From NCBI RefSeq assembly GCF_002994745.2, contig NC_037092.1, positions 779,501 to 843,500 on the forward strand: a DNA stretch of 64,000 nucleotides, read 5' to 3'. Under the pieces are notes generated by a model. The model did not search any database and was not told where the DNA came from. It saw only the letters and a list, made by a program, of their open reading frames with translations. This document shows positions 23,778 to 34,547 of the stretch, piece by piece (position 1 is the stretch's first letter; each line of letters opens with the position of its first letter). The translations under genes and the position numbers were made by a program. The stretch is from Rosa chinensis (Eukaryota; Streptophyta; Magnoliopsida; Rosales; Rosaceae).

Positions 23778-26257
23778 TGAGGGCGTTGGAGGAGTACGCC
23801 GCCGCCGGCACATTTGTGAAGAATGTAGGTCGTGCTTTCATTTCTAACGTGATGAAATCCACGACATAGCTTAAATTTTGACACAAGTAGCATAGAAAAC
23901 ATGCACACACGAGAGTACCTAACCAGCTGGCTTGCCTACATGTATGCCTTTCTTAATCTGATTTTGATCTATCCAAATAATCTTCAAATAGTATGTGTGT
24001 TCTCTCTTGTGTCACTATAGTTATATGCTTTTTGTGGGAAAGATGTTTCAATTTAAGTCTGCTACTCTTCCCCAATTAACGAGATTGACATAAATATTAT
24101 CGGTGCAGCTATTGCCACCGTACTAACTACTTTGTTCACTCTATAAGTTTCTAATTTATTAAAAGACTAAAATACCCTAATATAAAATTACAATACAGGG
24201 TTAAACACCAGAACACGTACTTAAATTTCATTTTTAATCTATTCATTCATCGTTAAACTTAATGTTTTCTCTCTTAGCAATCATCATCTTCAATCGTTCT
24301 CATGTTGTGCTAACAACTTTATGCCTCAAAATATCATATTAATGCTAATGAAATATAAAAATACCTACTTGGAGCCTGAAAATGAAGTAATCGCACTTTG
24401 TTTTCATGTTTCTTCGTTTATTAGATTGATTGACTGAGATTGAGACAAGAAGGAAGCCACAAATTAAGAACTAAGAGAGACGCAAAAGAAGCCAAGTAGA
24501 AAAAGAATTCAGTTAAACCATACATGGAAAAGGGGTACTTTGGGTACTACAAATGGGTGAACAAAGTAAACTTGCAATTAAAAAAATATATGTAGGGTGA
24601 GAAGAGAATGTAGGGTGAACAAAATAGTTAGTCGGGTGGCAATAGCCGCACCCATATGATATTGACAAAAAACAAACGAATGGGTCTCAACAAAGCTATT
24701 GACCAAGAAAAGCTATTGCCGATGGTGATCGAGTATGGCCTCTTCAAATATATGAAGACTTAATACTAAAAAATTATGTTTTGCGGATGGTGAGCCTACG
24801 ATAGAGGAAATTTCAAAAATTAAAATAATGTTAACTAGTTTTAACATATTTCAAAAAGACATATATTTTTTGGGTGCCTTATATATGACACATCCCAACA
24901 TGTTAAATCATGAAAGTCTCATTTCTATTCAAGTTGTCATGTTTATTAATCTCATCATTGGTAATTCATGTTTATTAGAATGTGTTCTAATAGATGGAAT
25001 ACTGCATGCACATCGTAAGGAGCGGAATGTCTAAGAGGCCACTGGTTGAACAAATATACGTACTTAGATCACTATTTTCACTAACCAAAGACTATATATG
25101 TTTAGATGGACTCCTGTATGTTGTTATTAATAATGTGATATTTGAGTATTTAAGACAAGTAGTACGTATTCTAACTGGGTTTTAAAATAAACATGTACAA
25201 GTCTCTCCTAGACTCCTATATATGACACGTTTATTTACTTGGAATTATAATGAAAATAAAAGGAATGATTCCCGGGTATGAGTTTTCATGCGTTTACTAA
25301 CATATATAGGTATTGAAATGGGTGTAGGTCACACCTTATTATCACGAATCGATTCCTAAATAACCCTTAATTTGATAGCCAAAGGGGGATATAAGTTTAG
25401 GAATGATTCCCATATTGAATCAATGATTCCTTCATTCTTCCATTTCATTTGTCTCTAATTCATGATTTTATTTATTTATTTTGAGCCAGTAAATGTGTCA
25501 TTAATGTATTTCTATTCCAAACAATAATAAAGGTATAAGCATCATCATCTAAGTGACATGTCAATTTGTCTTGAGTTTCATCCTTATTTTCAAAAGTAAT
25601 AAACAAAAGATGATGTATGAGCACACATGTATTCTTTTTTTTCTTTTGATGAAAAGAAAACGCATGTATTTTATCTATTCAAAGCTCTTATAGTCAAGTG
25701 TACACCAAGAATTGACTTTCACATCTCAGAAAAACAGAAATACTCTGAGTATTCTCCTTCAAATTGCTTAGCGCTAATATTTGTCCTAATGGCAGCAAAT
25801 ATTAATTAATTGTGACGAGTATACAAATAATGATGGTGATCGAATTTGACCTCCTAAGCTTAGCTAATTTAGATGCCTTAATATGTCTGATGCATGAGAG
25901 CGAAAGTTTTAGATCCTTCTCAAGATCCAAACATTTGCACTAATTAAGCTGGAAATCAAATTTCATACAAATTATCTAGCTAGCTATGAAAAATGGAACA
26001 TATATCACTGCATATATATACGATATCGATCCGATCTTCTCCAAAGTACGAGGTGAGGACAAGGGAAGAATAATGGGATCGAACCACAAAAAGGAATAAT
26101 ACCTTGTCCATAAAATACAAACGTAATCATCAAGAAATTAATTAAGAAGTTATAGTACAATGAGTTCTTAATTTAGAAATCCCATTACTAAAACTAATAT
26201 ATATGAGCACATGGATTCCATCACCTACATTTGTATTTTGAAGAACATATTCTTTGT
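23778..26257 (+). repeat. Segmental duplication, copy B (with an MBOAT 3'-end fragment)
   Basis: It begins inside the last ~30 codons of MBOAT copy 1 (23778-23869 is nearly identical to 14368-14459, including the stop) and runs collinear with copy A to AACATATTCTTTGT. It lacks the three insertions of copy A and has its own insertion at 24101-24653. The MBOAT fragment has no start and is a pseudogene fragment. Confidence 0.9.
24101..24653. mobile_element. Small inverted-repeat (MITE-type, possibly Mutator-like) element in copy B
   Basis: The ends are GGTGCAGCTATTGCCACC and, inverted, GGTGCGGCTATTGCCACC, with similarity continuing through ACTAACTA.TTTGTTCAC (about 40 bases). The uninterrupted site is visible in copy A near 14682. 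The flanks AATATTAT and CATATGAT look like a decayed 8-9 bp target duplication. About 550 bp, with no open frame of note. Confidence 0.75.
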
Positions 26258-27979
26258 GGGTGCCGGGGAAAAGCAACTGGCCCTAACTTTGCATTAGTAT
26301 TAGTATATTTATAATTAATTAATTGACCAAGAACTTCTGCAATTAATCCTGCATATGCGTTATGAACATGTGCATGCTGATATAGACTTATATATAATAC
26401 GATTCCCAGTATGTGTATGTGTCTATAAATCTATACACACACACACACACATAATTAATTAACGAAGAACTTCTGCAATTCTACATATGTACATAAATAC
26501 ATGTGGATCGGATGCTGATATGTACTTGTAATATGATTCCTAGGCTCCGAGCTCTCAAATGGAATCCCAGACTTTCTGGTTAGCAAAACATTATTGACCT
26601 AGTCATGATCGAATACTGTCGGTAACTATGTACTAGTATATGTACGCCGGTACTGTTACGTTGAAATCCTTTTCCATTTGAAGGACACCCGCAAGGCCCG
26701 CAATGATACAAATGGTTGGATTTGATCATACTATAGTATATAGGAGGCGACATGATAGTAACATTATTATTCGATCGATACAACCTAATTGAAAACCGTT
26801 CTCAAATACTTTGTTAATTAGTCTCTCGACTAGGAGAAAACGTGCTAATTTGACCGGCACCCTTGGCTGGCTGGACTGGCTCGTCGATTATTATAACCAG
26901 GTCAAGTCGAGAATCTAGTATTTATATACTATGCAATGCATCTAACCTTAAACTTTGGGTGAAAAGGTAAATGCAATTGAATAACAAATAAACAACCACT
27001 TGAGCTCTAACTAACCCCATTGAAACATTATTTATCTTGGATTAACGTCTCTTCCACATTTTCAATGAACGTTTCATTAGTGCATCCCGCAGATCCTCTT
27101 AAGTAATAATGTCTAGATCTTATTTTGTTTAATCAGTCCCACAGATCTTCTTTCGTTTGAATGTCTAGATTAAATAATCGTATTTTTATTATAATGTCCA
27201 GTCCCACTGGACTTCTAGTTTTTTTTTGGGTAGGACTTTTGGTTCTCGTATGTTCGCAAACTTGCTTCTGTATCTATTGGCATAATCTACCAACACTCAG
27301 GTTTCTGTCATTGCCATGAACGTGAACCTCGAGCAGAAAGTTTCTTCCCAGCCTTTAAAACGATGGAAGAGCTCCACATGAACAAACAGGCTCCGTTTTG
27401 GCATGTAAGTATGATAATGAAGTAGATACAACTGGAAATTCGACCCTTAACACTTACAGATATTGGAATTTCAATAGTTTTGGAAAGATGAGTAAAAATA
27501 AGGTGATGGTAAGAAAAACAGAAAAGAAAATGCATTACACAGCCACTGAAAGAAAAAGGTTAAAATCATTACCTGAAATTAACAAATGGTAATAAGTTAC
27601 GCACGCAACTTAAGTAGTTCTAGAACATAATGAAAACGGCCAAAGCCACCCATCATGTCGAACCCCACCTTATGTATTAAATATTAATCAAGAATCTATA
27701 ACGCTAAAGTGTTTAAATAATTACGCTGCTCCTGGTTACATATAATTAATTCACTTCTAGCAATTTAATACAACTCCATCTGCGGGTTAGTCAAGTTCTT
27801 TCGACCAAGGGTCATATCCGGCGACTACAGAAAAGGAATAACAAGAAAATAAAAACAAAAGCACCACAAATCTAGCGACCACTATCCTACAGTTTCACCT
27901 ATATATAAAATGCGAAACAGCTCCCTCTCCACTCACTCACCTCAAAACCTCTCTGAAACGAGCTCTCTCACAGAAAACA
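26258..27979. promoter_or_regulatory. Upstream region of MBOAT copy 2
   Basis: No gene is seen in 1.7 kb of AT-rich sequence. An (AC)n microsatellite lies at 26434-26451. TATATATAAAA at 27900-27910 is a well-placed TATA box, about 70 bases before the start codon, implying a 5' UTR of about 40 bases. Confidence 0.6.
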
Positions 27980-29041
27980 ATGGAAGGAGAGATCCCCAAC
28001 TTCGTTATGGTATGGACCTTAGTCGTCGCATCCCTAACCTACTGCCACACCATCGGAAACCTAACTTCTCCGGGAACCACCAGACTTTTCTTCGTACTTC
28101 CTGTATTCTTCTTCTTCTTCTATCTCCCTCTTCACCTCACCACCATCTTCCTCGGCGGTCCCTCCTCCTTCTTTCTCTGTTGGCTCGCAAACTTCAAGCT
28201 CCTCCTCTTCGCTTTCGGCAAAGGCCCCTTATCTTCTGACCCGCCCCTCGCTCATTTCATTCCCTTGGCTTGTCTCCCCATCAAGTTCCGAACAGACTCC
28301 GAAAAAGCTCAAAATCAAAAGACGGGCCAGAAGTCCACTCTCAACTACGCCACAAAGGCTCTGATATTCGCTACTTCGGTTCAAGTTTTCCACAACAAGG
28401 AGTCCATCCACCCCAAGATCCTTATGTTTCTTTACGCCATTTACATGTACACCGGTTTAGAGCTCGTCTTGGCCTTTGTCGCCGCTGGAGCTCGAGTCTT
28501 TTTGGGTGTCGACTTCGAGCCGCAGTTTGACGAGCCCTACCTCGCCACCTCCCTACAGGACTTCTGGGGGAGGAGGTGGAACATCATGGTCAACAGAATC
28601 CTGCACCCCACCGTGTATGAACCAGTCCGGAACATTTCCAGCCGTTGGATCGGGAAAGAGTGGGCCCCTCTACCAGCAGTGCTCGCGTCCTTTCTCGTGT
28701 CTGCGGTGATGCATGAGTTCGTATTCTATTACATTGGTCGGACCAAGCCCACATGGGATCTCACGTGCTTCTTTCTCCTCCATGGTGTGTGTTTGTCTAT
28801 TGAGATTATTGTTAAGAAGGCGTTTAGGGGGAGTAAGTGGAGAATGCCGGCCGCCGTGTCGGGGCCGCTGGCGATGACGTTCGTGGTAGTCACCGGTTTG
28901 TGGCTGTTTTTGCCGGCGCTGATGGAGCGGTGCCGGGCGGACGTCATGGCGTATAGGGAGTACATTTCCTTCATTGAGTTCATGAAGCATGTTGGTGACT
29001 TTCTCAATGTCAACTCTCTCTTAAGCATAGTTAGTAGATAG
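27980..29041 (+). CDS. MBOAT wax-synthase-like O-acyltransferase, copy 2
   Basis: One exon of 353 residues, clearly paralogous to copy 1: shared blocks include L-A-N-F-K-L-L-L-F-A-F-G-K-G-P-L-S-S-D, S-L-Q-D-F-W-G-R-R-W-N-I-M-V (192-204) and T-V-Y-E-P-V. The candidate catalytic His is H245 in S-A-V-M-H-E, and the second conserved His is H268 in F-L-L-H-G. It lacks the ~20-residue loop insertion seen at 115-135 of copy 1. The two proteins differ at many positions, so this pair is much older than the 14368/23778 duplication. Expected role: ER acyltransferase making wax or sterol esters; the substrate is unknown. Confidence 0.9.
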   Translation: MEGEIPNFVMVWTLVVASLTYCHTIGNLTSPGTTRLFFVLPVFFFFFYLPLHLTTIFLGGPSSFFLCWLANFKLLLFAFGKGPLSSDPPLAHFIPLACLPIKFRTDSEKAQNQKTGQKSTLNYATKALIFATSVQVFHNKESIHPKILMFLYAIYMYTGLELVLAFVAAGARVFLGVDFEPQFDEPYLATSLQDFWGRRWNIMVNRILHPTVYEPVRNISSRWIGKEWAPLPAVLASFLVSAVMHEFVFYYIGRTKPTWDLTCFFLLHGVCLSIEIIVKKAFRGSKWRMPAAVSGPLAMTFVVVTGLWLFLPALMERCRADVMAYREYISFIEFMKHVGDFLNVNSLLSIVSR

Positions 29042-30401
29042 ATCAATGCACGTTTTCATTTATGTGTTAACAATTAATTACTGTAGTCTGTGTCACTGAG
29101 CAATTATCTTAATAAAAGAGGAACATTTTGTTAAGAATAATTGCATTTTCTTCAGTTTGGTGGCCTGTACGATCTAAAGAGACTATAAATGCATCAATGT
29201 CATAATCTTATTAAATTCAGATCAATATTTCCCACGCCTACTTTGTCATAATCTTATTGAATTGAAAGTTGATTAAGTGGCCAAAGACAGCCATACTATA
29301 CTATTCTAATTTGCTTTTGCTTTTGCTTTTGCTTTCCTTATTTAAGAGGCATTTGCTTTATAAATTAGAAAGTGAGATTTGCCTTTTCTTTTGTTTTTGT
29401 TTTTGCTTTTGCTGTAGAATTTTTGTTTTAATTTTAAATAAAATTTCATTAAACAGAAGAAAATATTACAAAGTAGTTTGAATAATATAATCCGAAGTTA
29501 TTATTGACTATTTATAACACAAGTTGGACCGATATACATGAACTCATCTTTTTAAAGGAGCTACACATCATTGGGTACATCACGAGGTTAGAAAAATGAT
29601 TATGCGACCACATCGACCTCAAATCCGACAAAAGCGAAAATCAATGATAGGATGAAGTGATGAACATAGACATTACCAATCACCAATCCGATGGTCGCTA
29701 GACAGTGTCTCTTAACAGTGAAAGAAATACGTGTGCTATCACCTCCGGTACCAACATAATTGCTTCTACTCTAGTCCATGCATACATTATTCTACACTTT
29801 GACCCAACACAAACAATTCCAGATCTTTAAGTGCAACCAATCCTATGGATCTTTGCAATCATCATACTTTTCTAGACACGATATTTTTTACTCATTATCT
29901 TGAAAGAAACCTAACCAGTAAAGGTCAAAAGTGAGAAGCATGAGGTTGGAATTTTGACCTTACTTTTGTTTTGAGTTTTTGACTAATCAAGAGGCTTTGG
30001 AGCAATTCTCAAAAAACAAAAAAAACAAGGAGGCTATGGAGCAGGCCATGAGTCCATGAACACCCATCTTGGGCTAGTTTCGGTAACTGGGCTCATCTAT
30101 ATAGTCACGGCCCAAATTTGTTTCTCAGAACAAAACTTGAGGAGAAGTTGAAGCTTCTTTCACATCGAGAAGACAACCATATCGATCGAGGTACCCTCTT
30201 TCTCTCTCTCTTGGATTTCTACCTCTCATTTCCATATTGTTAATTTTGTTGAAGAAGACCCAGTTAGAATTTTAGCTCATTCAACCCTGTTTCGAATTCC
30301 CTTTAGTTCTGATCTTTAGAATTCATGAAAATTGCAGATCAGCTTCTACTGTTTTTGGATTGGATTGCCTGAAGAAAGTGTTTGAATCTGTGAAAGTCGT
30401 A
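29042..30401. other. Intergenic: MBOAT 2 3' flank and V-ATPase e promoter
   Basis: No gene. TTGCTT hexamers are repeated at about 29309-29336 and again near 29400. A probable 5' UTR intron of the next gene runs 30191-30337 (GAG then GTACCC, ending AATTGCAG). Confidence 0.5.
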
Positions 30402-31600
30402 ATGGGTTTCGCGGTGACAACTCTGATATTTGCAATGGTGGGCGTGATTGCTTCGCTTATGGTCAGAATCTGCTGCAGCAGAGGCGCTTCTGCTAATTTG
30501 TACGTCTCACATTTGCTCTATCTGAACTAGTTTTCTCTCTTTATTGATTCATTGTCACAGAGCCTTATCATGTGAATCCAAAGATCGTAGCTTTTTAGTT
30601 TTGTTTATTGATTTCAAAGATCATAGCTTTTTAGCTTTGTTTATTGATTTCAATAAAGAGAACTTTGTTTGAGTTTTGATTTTGGATTTCACAGTATTAG
30701 AGTTTGCTGAGCTGCTCAGATTGTTAAAAATGATAATAGTCTATATGCTGGTTATGCGTAAAACCAATTTTCAATTATCAATCTTGTTTTTAAAGAATCG
30801 AGAATGATTCTAAAGAACGTTCAGACTACTCTCGTAGTGCATTTTACTCTGAGCATTTGATGGATTTTGAGTATTGATTGTTTAACATAGGAAACTGAAA
30901 CATGGTAATAACCTGGTTTGGTTCATCTTGGATCCTCTGATAAATGTGTCTCAATGGCTATCATTTACCGTTCATAGCTATTTATACCATAGACATTGTC
31001 ATCCTATTATGAGACTTATGGTGTTGGAAGGTTATTGGGATTTTGTTTGTGAGTTTCTTTATTGATATTCTATACATCTAGAACTTCAATGAGAGTGTCC
31101 CAATGACACATTAAGAGAAACGGGAGATCCGCTCTCAAATCCTCTATCTCTGTAGAGATGTAGCTTTGGTCCTCATAATCTACTTATATAATGGATGAGA
31201 AACATGACTTGTTGCTTTGAGGGCTGTTCACGTAACATCTGCAACTAATATAAGTTCTTTTATTGGTGCTTTGGTAGAGTTTGGAAAAGGTTTTCACTTT
31301 ACTGCTGTTGGGGGCTCCTTTCATATGGCTGCAGCTAATGTAATGTTGTTCTTGTGCAGGCTTCACCTTACATTGGTTATCACTGCAGTAGTGTGCTGCT
31401 GGATGATGTATGTATTTCTGTTGGATTTTTCCATTTATTTTTCAAATTTGTGTTGCAAATTTTATTCATTTGGATTTGCTTCAGCTGTCCTTGTATGTCT
31501 ATTGACTTGTCTTGCTCTCTTCAAACTTGTTAGGTGGGCAATCGTTTACGTTGCACAGATGAAACCGCTTATTGTTCCAATCCTAAGTGAAGGAGAGTAA
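30402..31600 (+). CDS. VHA-e: V-type proton ATPase subunit e
   Basis: Three small exons, 30402-30499, 31360-31407 and 31534-31600, give exactly 70 residues, the normal plant length. Two membrane helices make up most of the protein (about 5-23 and 34-58). Near-invariant plant family segments are visible: [26 protein letters not shown] and the C-terminal [11 protein letters not shown]. Subunit e is a small membrane component of the V0 sector that pumps protons into vacuole and trans-Golgi compartments. A 5' UTR intron (30191-30337) is likely. It was easy to miss because each coding exon is under 100 bases. Confidence 0.95.
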
Positions 31601-32348
31601 GGTGAATATATAAGGATGCTCACGCAGAATCAGGTCACTTGTCATTCTTTCAGACTTCCCATTCGGGATTTCTATGTATAATTTTGGAAGAGAGTTGGAT
31701 TCTAAGTTGCCTAGGGATGTTGTATTGATGTATTTGTTTCATCCTTGGAACAAGTTGACAGACCATTCTATGTACCTCACCCGATATGAATGTGAAATAA
31801 AGGATCAAATTCTCCTGTATGTAATCAGTCGTCTCTATTTTGTCTCAATGGAATTGAAGTTCTTCGTACACCCAAGTATAAAGGCGTGGATGAGTTATCG
31901 GTTTCTTTATCAAATATGCATCGCACCATCAATGACAACTAGGAATTCTTTTCTTACACCGGGTGTACACAATCATGTGTTATGTGTCGATTTCTTTCAT
32001 GACATGCAAAGTCACGTAACGAGTTGCTTTGACCGTTGTGGCTAATGTTGCCACTGACCAGCCTTGAAGTACTTCGTGTTGGCCGTAGTTGAGCAGACAT
32101 AGAGAAACGCGATGAGATTAAAACTTTGTGCAAACCAAGACATGGCATTCAATGGCACTAAATGAGGTGGTTCGTAGAGGCTAAAAGGAATCCTATAGCA
32201 GCAAAAATTGAATCACCGTTTGATCTCAATCAGAAGGTGATCATAACAGTTAAGAGCCAGATCACTCTAGTGTGGTCCATTGAACAAGAATATATATTTG
32301 CAAGCTAAGACTAGACATATCTCCAACAACTCATTTGAGAATAACATC
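31601..32348. other. Intergenic: V-ATPase e 3' flank
   Basis: A 123-codon open frame at 31674-32045 has no family features and is probably chance. Nothing else is supported. Confidence 0.4.
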
Positions 32349-32684
32349 ATGGAGAAGAGGCCTTGTACTCTTGCCGTTGTTCCACTAATGCTGCTGCTTT
32401 TGTGGCCGACTGTGTTCCCAGAAGTACTGGCTTGTCCGACTACCGGCGGTGGATGTAAAAGATGTCCGGCTAAAGGCGGTGAATGTAGAAGCTGTATCGT
32501 TAATCAGATGAAGTTCGTCTGCCCAAGGTGCGTGCCAATTCTACGATGCATGGCTCGATGCTTATGGGGAGGCAGCTCAAGAATGAACTGCGTTAAAAAG
32601 TGTGATTGTGGTGGCGGCAACCCAAAACTTTCTGATTGCAAGAAGTGCATGGCACGCTGCAAGTGTAGCTGCATATCATACTAG
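32349..32684 (+). CDS. Small secreted cysteine-rich peptide, unidentified family
   Basis: An intronless frame encodes 111 residues when started at the Met that precedes a signal peptide (M-E-K-R-P-C, then a hydrophobic core L-M-L-L-L-L-W-P). An upstream in-frame Met at 32280 would add 23 residues in front of the signal and is less likely. Cleavage near V-L-A leaves about 83 residues with 17 cysteines, many in C-x-x-C or C-x-C spacing: C-K-R-C, C-R-S-C, C-P-R-C, C-V-K-K-C-D-C, C-K-K-C and C-K-C-S-C. Basic residues are frequent and a Gly run (C-G-G-G) lies mid-way. The spacing does not match the plant defensins, snakins or lipid-transfer proteins I know. Candidate roles are extracellular signalling, antimicrobial activity or metal binding. 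The function is unknown. Confidence 0.65.
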   Translation: MEKRPCTLAVVPLMLLLLWPTVFPEVLACPTTGGGCKRCPAKGGECRSCIVNQMKFVCPRCVPILRCMARCLWGGSSRMNCVKKCDCGGGNPKLSDCKKCMARCKCSCISY

Positions 32685-32949
32685 ATGAACTCCAAGCTTG
32701 TTTCACTCTAGATCATAAGGTCGAAATCTTTTTATGTCTTATGAAGTTCTAATATCTATTTGCATGTCAATCTTAAGATCGAAACCGTGAAACTAGTCCC
32801 AAATACTAACATCACCATCTGTATAACTGTGTTCAATGTTGAAATGGTTTGCGGCCTCCTAGCCTAGCTTAGAATTGTGAGCCGGTAACTAGTTTTTTTT
32901 TTTTTTGGTCTGATCCGATAACTAAGTAGGTGATTGATTTTTGAGCGAA

Positions 32950-33355
32950 TCCCTTGTGCATTTCAACGAAGTCGCACCAAACACACCACACTCGATAAAA
33001 ATGTTGGTTTGTATATTTCGGTGAAGTCGCGCTAGAATGATACACCACCCAATAGAGGTGACAATTTTATAAATGATCAGTGAAGTCACACTAAACGCAC
33101 ACCACTGTATCAAGTTTGATCGTGCATTTTGATAAAGCAGTGTTAGACACGCAACCGAATTGAGTGATAATTTTATGGATGATCAATGAAGTCACACTAA
33201 ACGCCCACCACTCAATAAAAGTTGTTCGTGCATTTTGATGGATGACCAGTGAAGTCACACACTCACACCAAAGACACCGCTCAATCAAAATGTATTTGTG
33301 CATTTTGGTCTAGTTACGCTAGACACACCACCCGATTTGGGTGACAATTTTACGA
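32950..33355. repeat. Degenerate minisatellite-like array, roughly 45-65 bp units
   Basis: Recurring words are GTGCATTTTG, GAAGTCACACTAAACGC, CACCACTCAATAAAA and GTGACAATTTTA, found in the same order at least five times (around 32955, 33015-33080, 33122-33187, 33230 and 33297). Units differ by substitutions and indels. Open frames here are by-products. Confidence 0.65.
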
Positions 33356-33433
33356 AGCAGGTTTTATTGACAAAAAGAAACATGATAGCTACAAGCGTAT
33401 ACACGGTGAAGCAGTGGCAGCGCAGCCACAAGA

Positions 33434-34102
33434 TCACGGCTGACTCAGAAACCTCTGTAAGCAGCGAAACCCCAAATACTCAGCACAGAACCTCTCCATT
33501 TCCTCACCTCCTCTCTCCCTACACACCCCCTCCTCCATCTCCGCCACGACGTCGTTCCAGTAGTCCCTCCCAAACCCACCGCCGCACCCACCCCAGAACC
33601 CCTCCACGTCTTCCTGAACAATCGCGTCCACGATCTCCTGCAGCCCCACGATCCGACGGCTCACCTTCCTTCTCGCCTCCCTCACTGTGGGGTCCACCCC
33701 GGGCACAGAGTCCAATCTCAGTAGCAACTTCATCAGCGCCTCGTTCATCCTCAGCTTCTCCCGCTCGCTGCTCCTCACGGCGTCGACCGTCTCCTGCCGT
33801 TGGATCAGGCGCTGGAACTCGTCGGCCTCGGAATGGACGGCCGCGATTGTCTTGTAGAGGCTGCGGATAAGGTGGCTCCGGTAGGCCGATTGGATTTTGA
33901 CGGCGGCGGCGGCGGACTGCGGTACGTGTACGGTGATCGGAATCGGGGTGGGGTTCTGGGTGGAGGTGGGAGGGGCAGGTTGGTCATTGCGGAGAGTGTA
34001 GGTGACGGTGACGGTGGCGGTGGAGGAGAAGCTGAGTCTGCGGCGGTGAGAGGGTTTCATAGTGACTTGTGGCTCTGGTGTGAATGTGATGTGTGCGTCC
34101 AC
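33434..34102 (-). CDS. BAG5: BAG family co-chaperone with IQ motif (BAG5-like)
   Basis: A single-exon frame of 222 residues. An IQ calmodulin-binding motif (I-Q-S-A-Y-R-S-H-L-I-R, about residues 73-83) directly precedes a helical BAG domain (about 85-165: A-V-H-S-E-A-D-E-F, L-L-L-R-L-D-S-V-P-G-V-D-P and V-S-R-R-I-V-G-L-Q). The IQ-plus-BAG layout is specific to the plant BAG5-7 group. The length matches BAG5, which in Arabidopsis is mitochondrial and links calmodulin to Hsc70. The N-terminus after the second Met (M-K-P-S-H-R-R-R-L-S-F-S-S) resembles a mitochondrial presequence, so translation may start there. It lies on the same strand as, and just downstream of, fumarylacetoacetase. Confidence 0.88.
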   Translation of the reverse strand: MDAHITFTPEPQVTMKPSHRRRLSFSSTATVTVTYTLRNDQPAPPTSTQNPTPIPITVHVPQSAAAAVKIQSAYRSHLIRSLYKTIAAVHSEADEFQRLIQRQETVDAVRSSEREKLRMNEALMKLLLRLDSVPGVDPTVREARRKVSRRIVGLQEIVDAIVQEDVEGFWGGCGGGFGRDYWNDVVAEMEEGVCRERGGEEMERFCAEYLGFRCLQRFLSQP

Positions 34103-34547
34103 TTCGAAAGAAAAGGATTATGGAAACTGTAGGAGTATTCTTGAATGCTCTTGGCGGGTAATAGTGGCGTGACCACTCATCATCACCATTACCGTTAATT
34201 TAGGGGGACCCACATGTAAAAAGCAGGGAAATCAAGAGCCTACATTTCTGCTCAAAACAAGTTTCACTGTGGTCAAGGAAATCATTTTTCAAGATCTTTA
34301 GATTCCATTATTAACAGTGTATTATTCAGTAAACAGCAGATATACGCATTCCTCAAGAGTACGAGTAGAGCTAAAGAAAAATAAGAAGGGAGTTACGGTG
34401 CGCGGTGAAGTAAATAGTACAGTTTTACACAACAGTAGGAGGGAATTACAACATGCACTTAATGGGAGAGCTCCGACGAAGTTTATCAAATATATTGCCG
34501 TTGAGAGATATATACTTGATTTGATGGCCGAGATAAAAAAAAGGTGC
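34103..34547. promoter_or_regulatory. BAG5 upstream region and fumarylacetoacetase 3' flank
   Basis: About 445 bases between two genes read in the same (minus) direction. It must hold the terminator of one and the promoter of the other. No further signal could be pinned down. Confidence 0.4.

Noticed and set aside
31674..32045. 123-codon open frame after V-ATPase e
   Set aside because: It starts within the probable 3' UTR and has no recognisable domain.
33298..33870. 190-codon Pro/Ser/Arg-rich frame on plus
   Set aside because: It is the antisense shadow of the GC-rich BAG5 gene.
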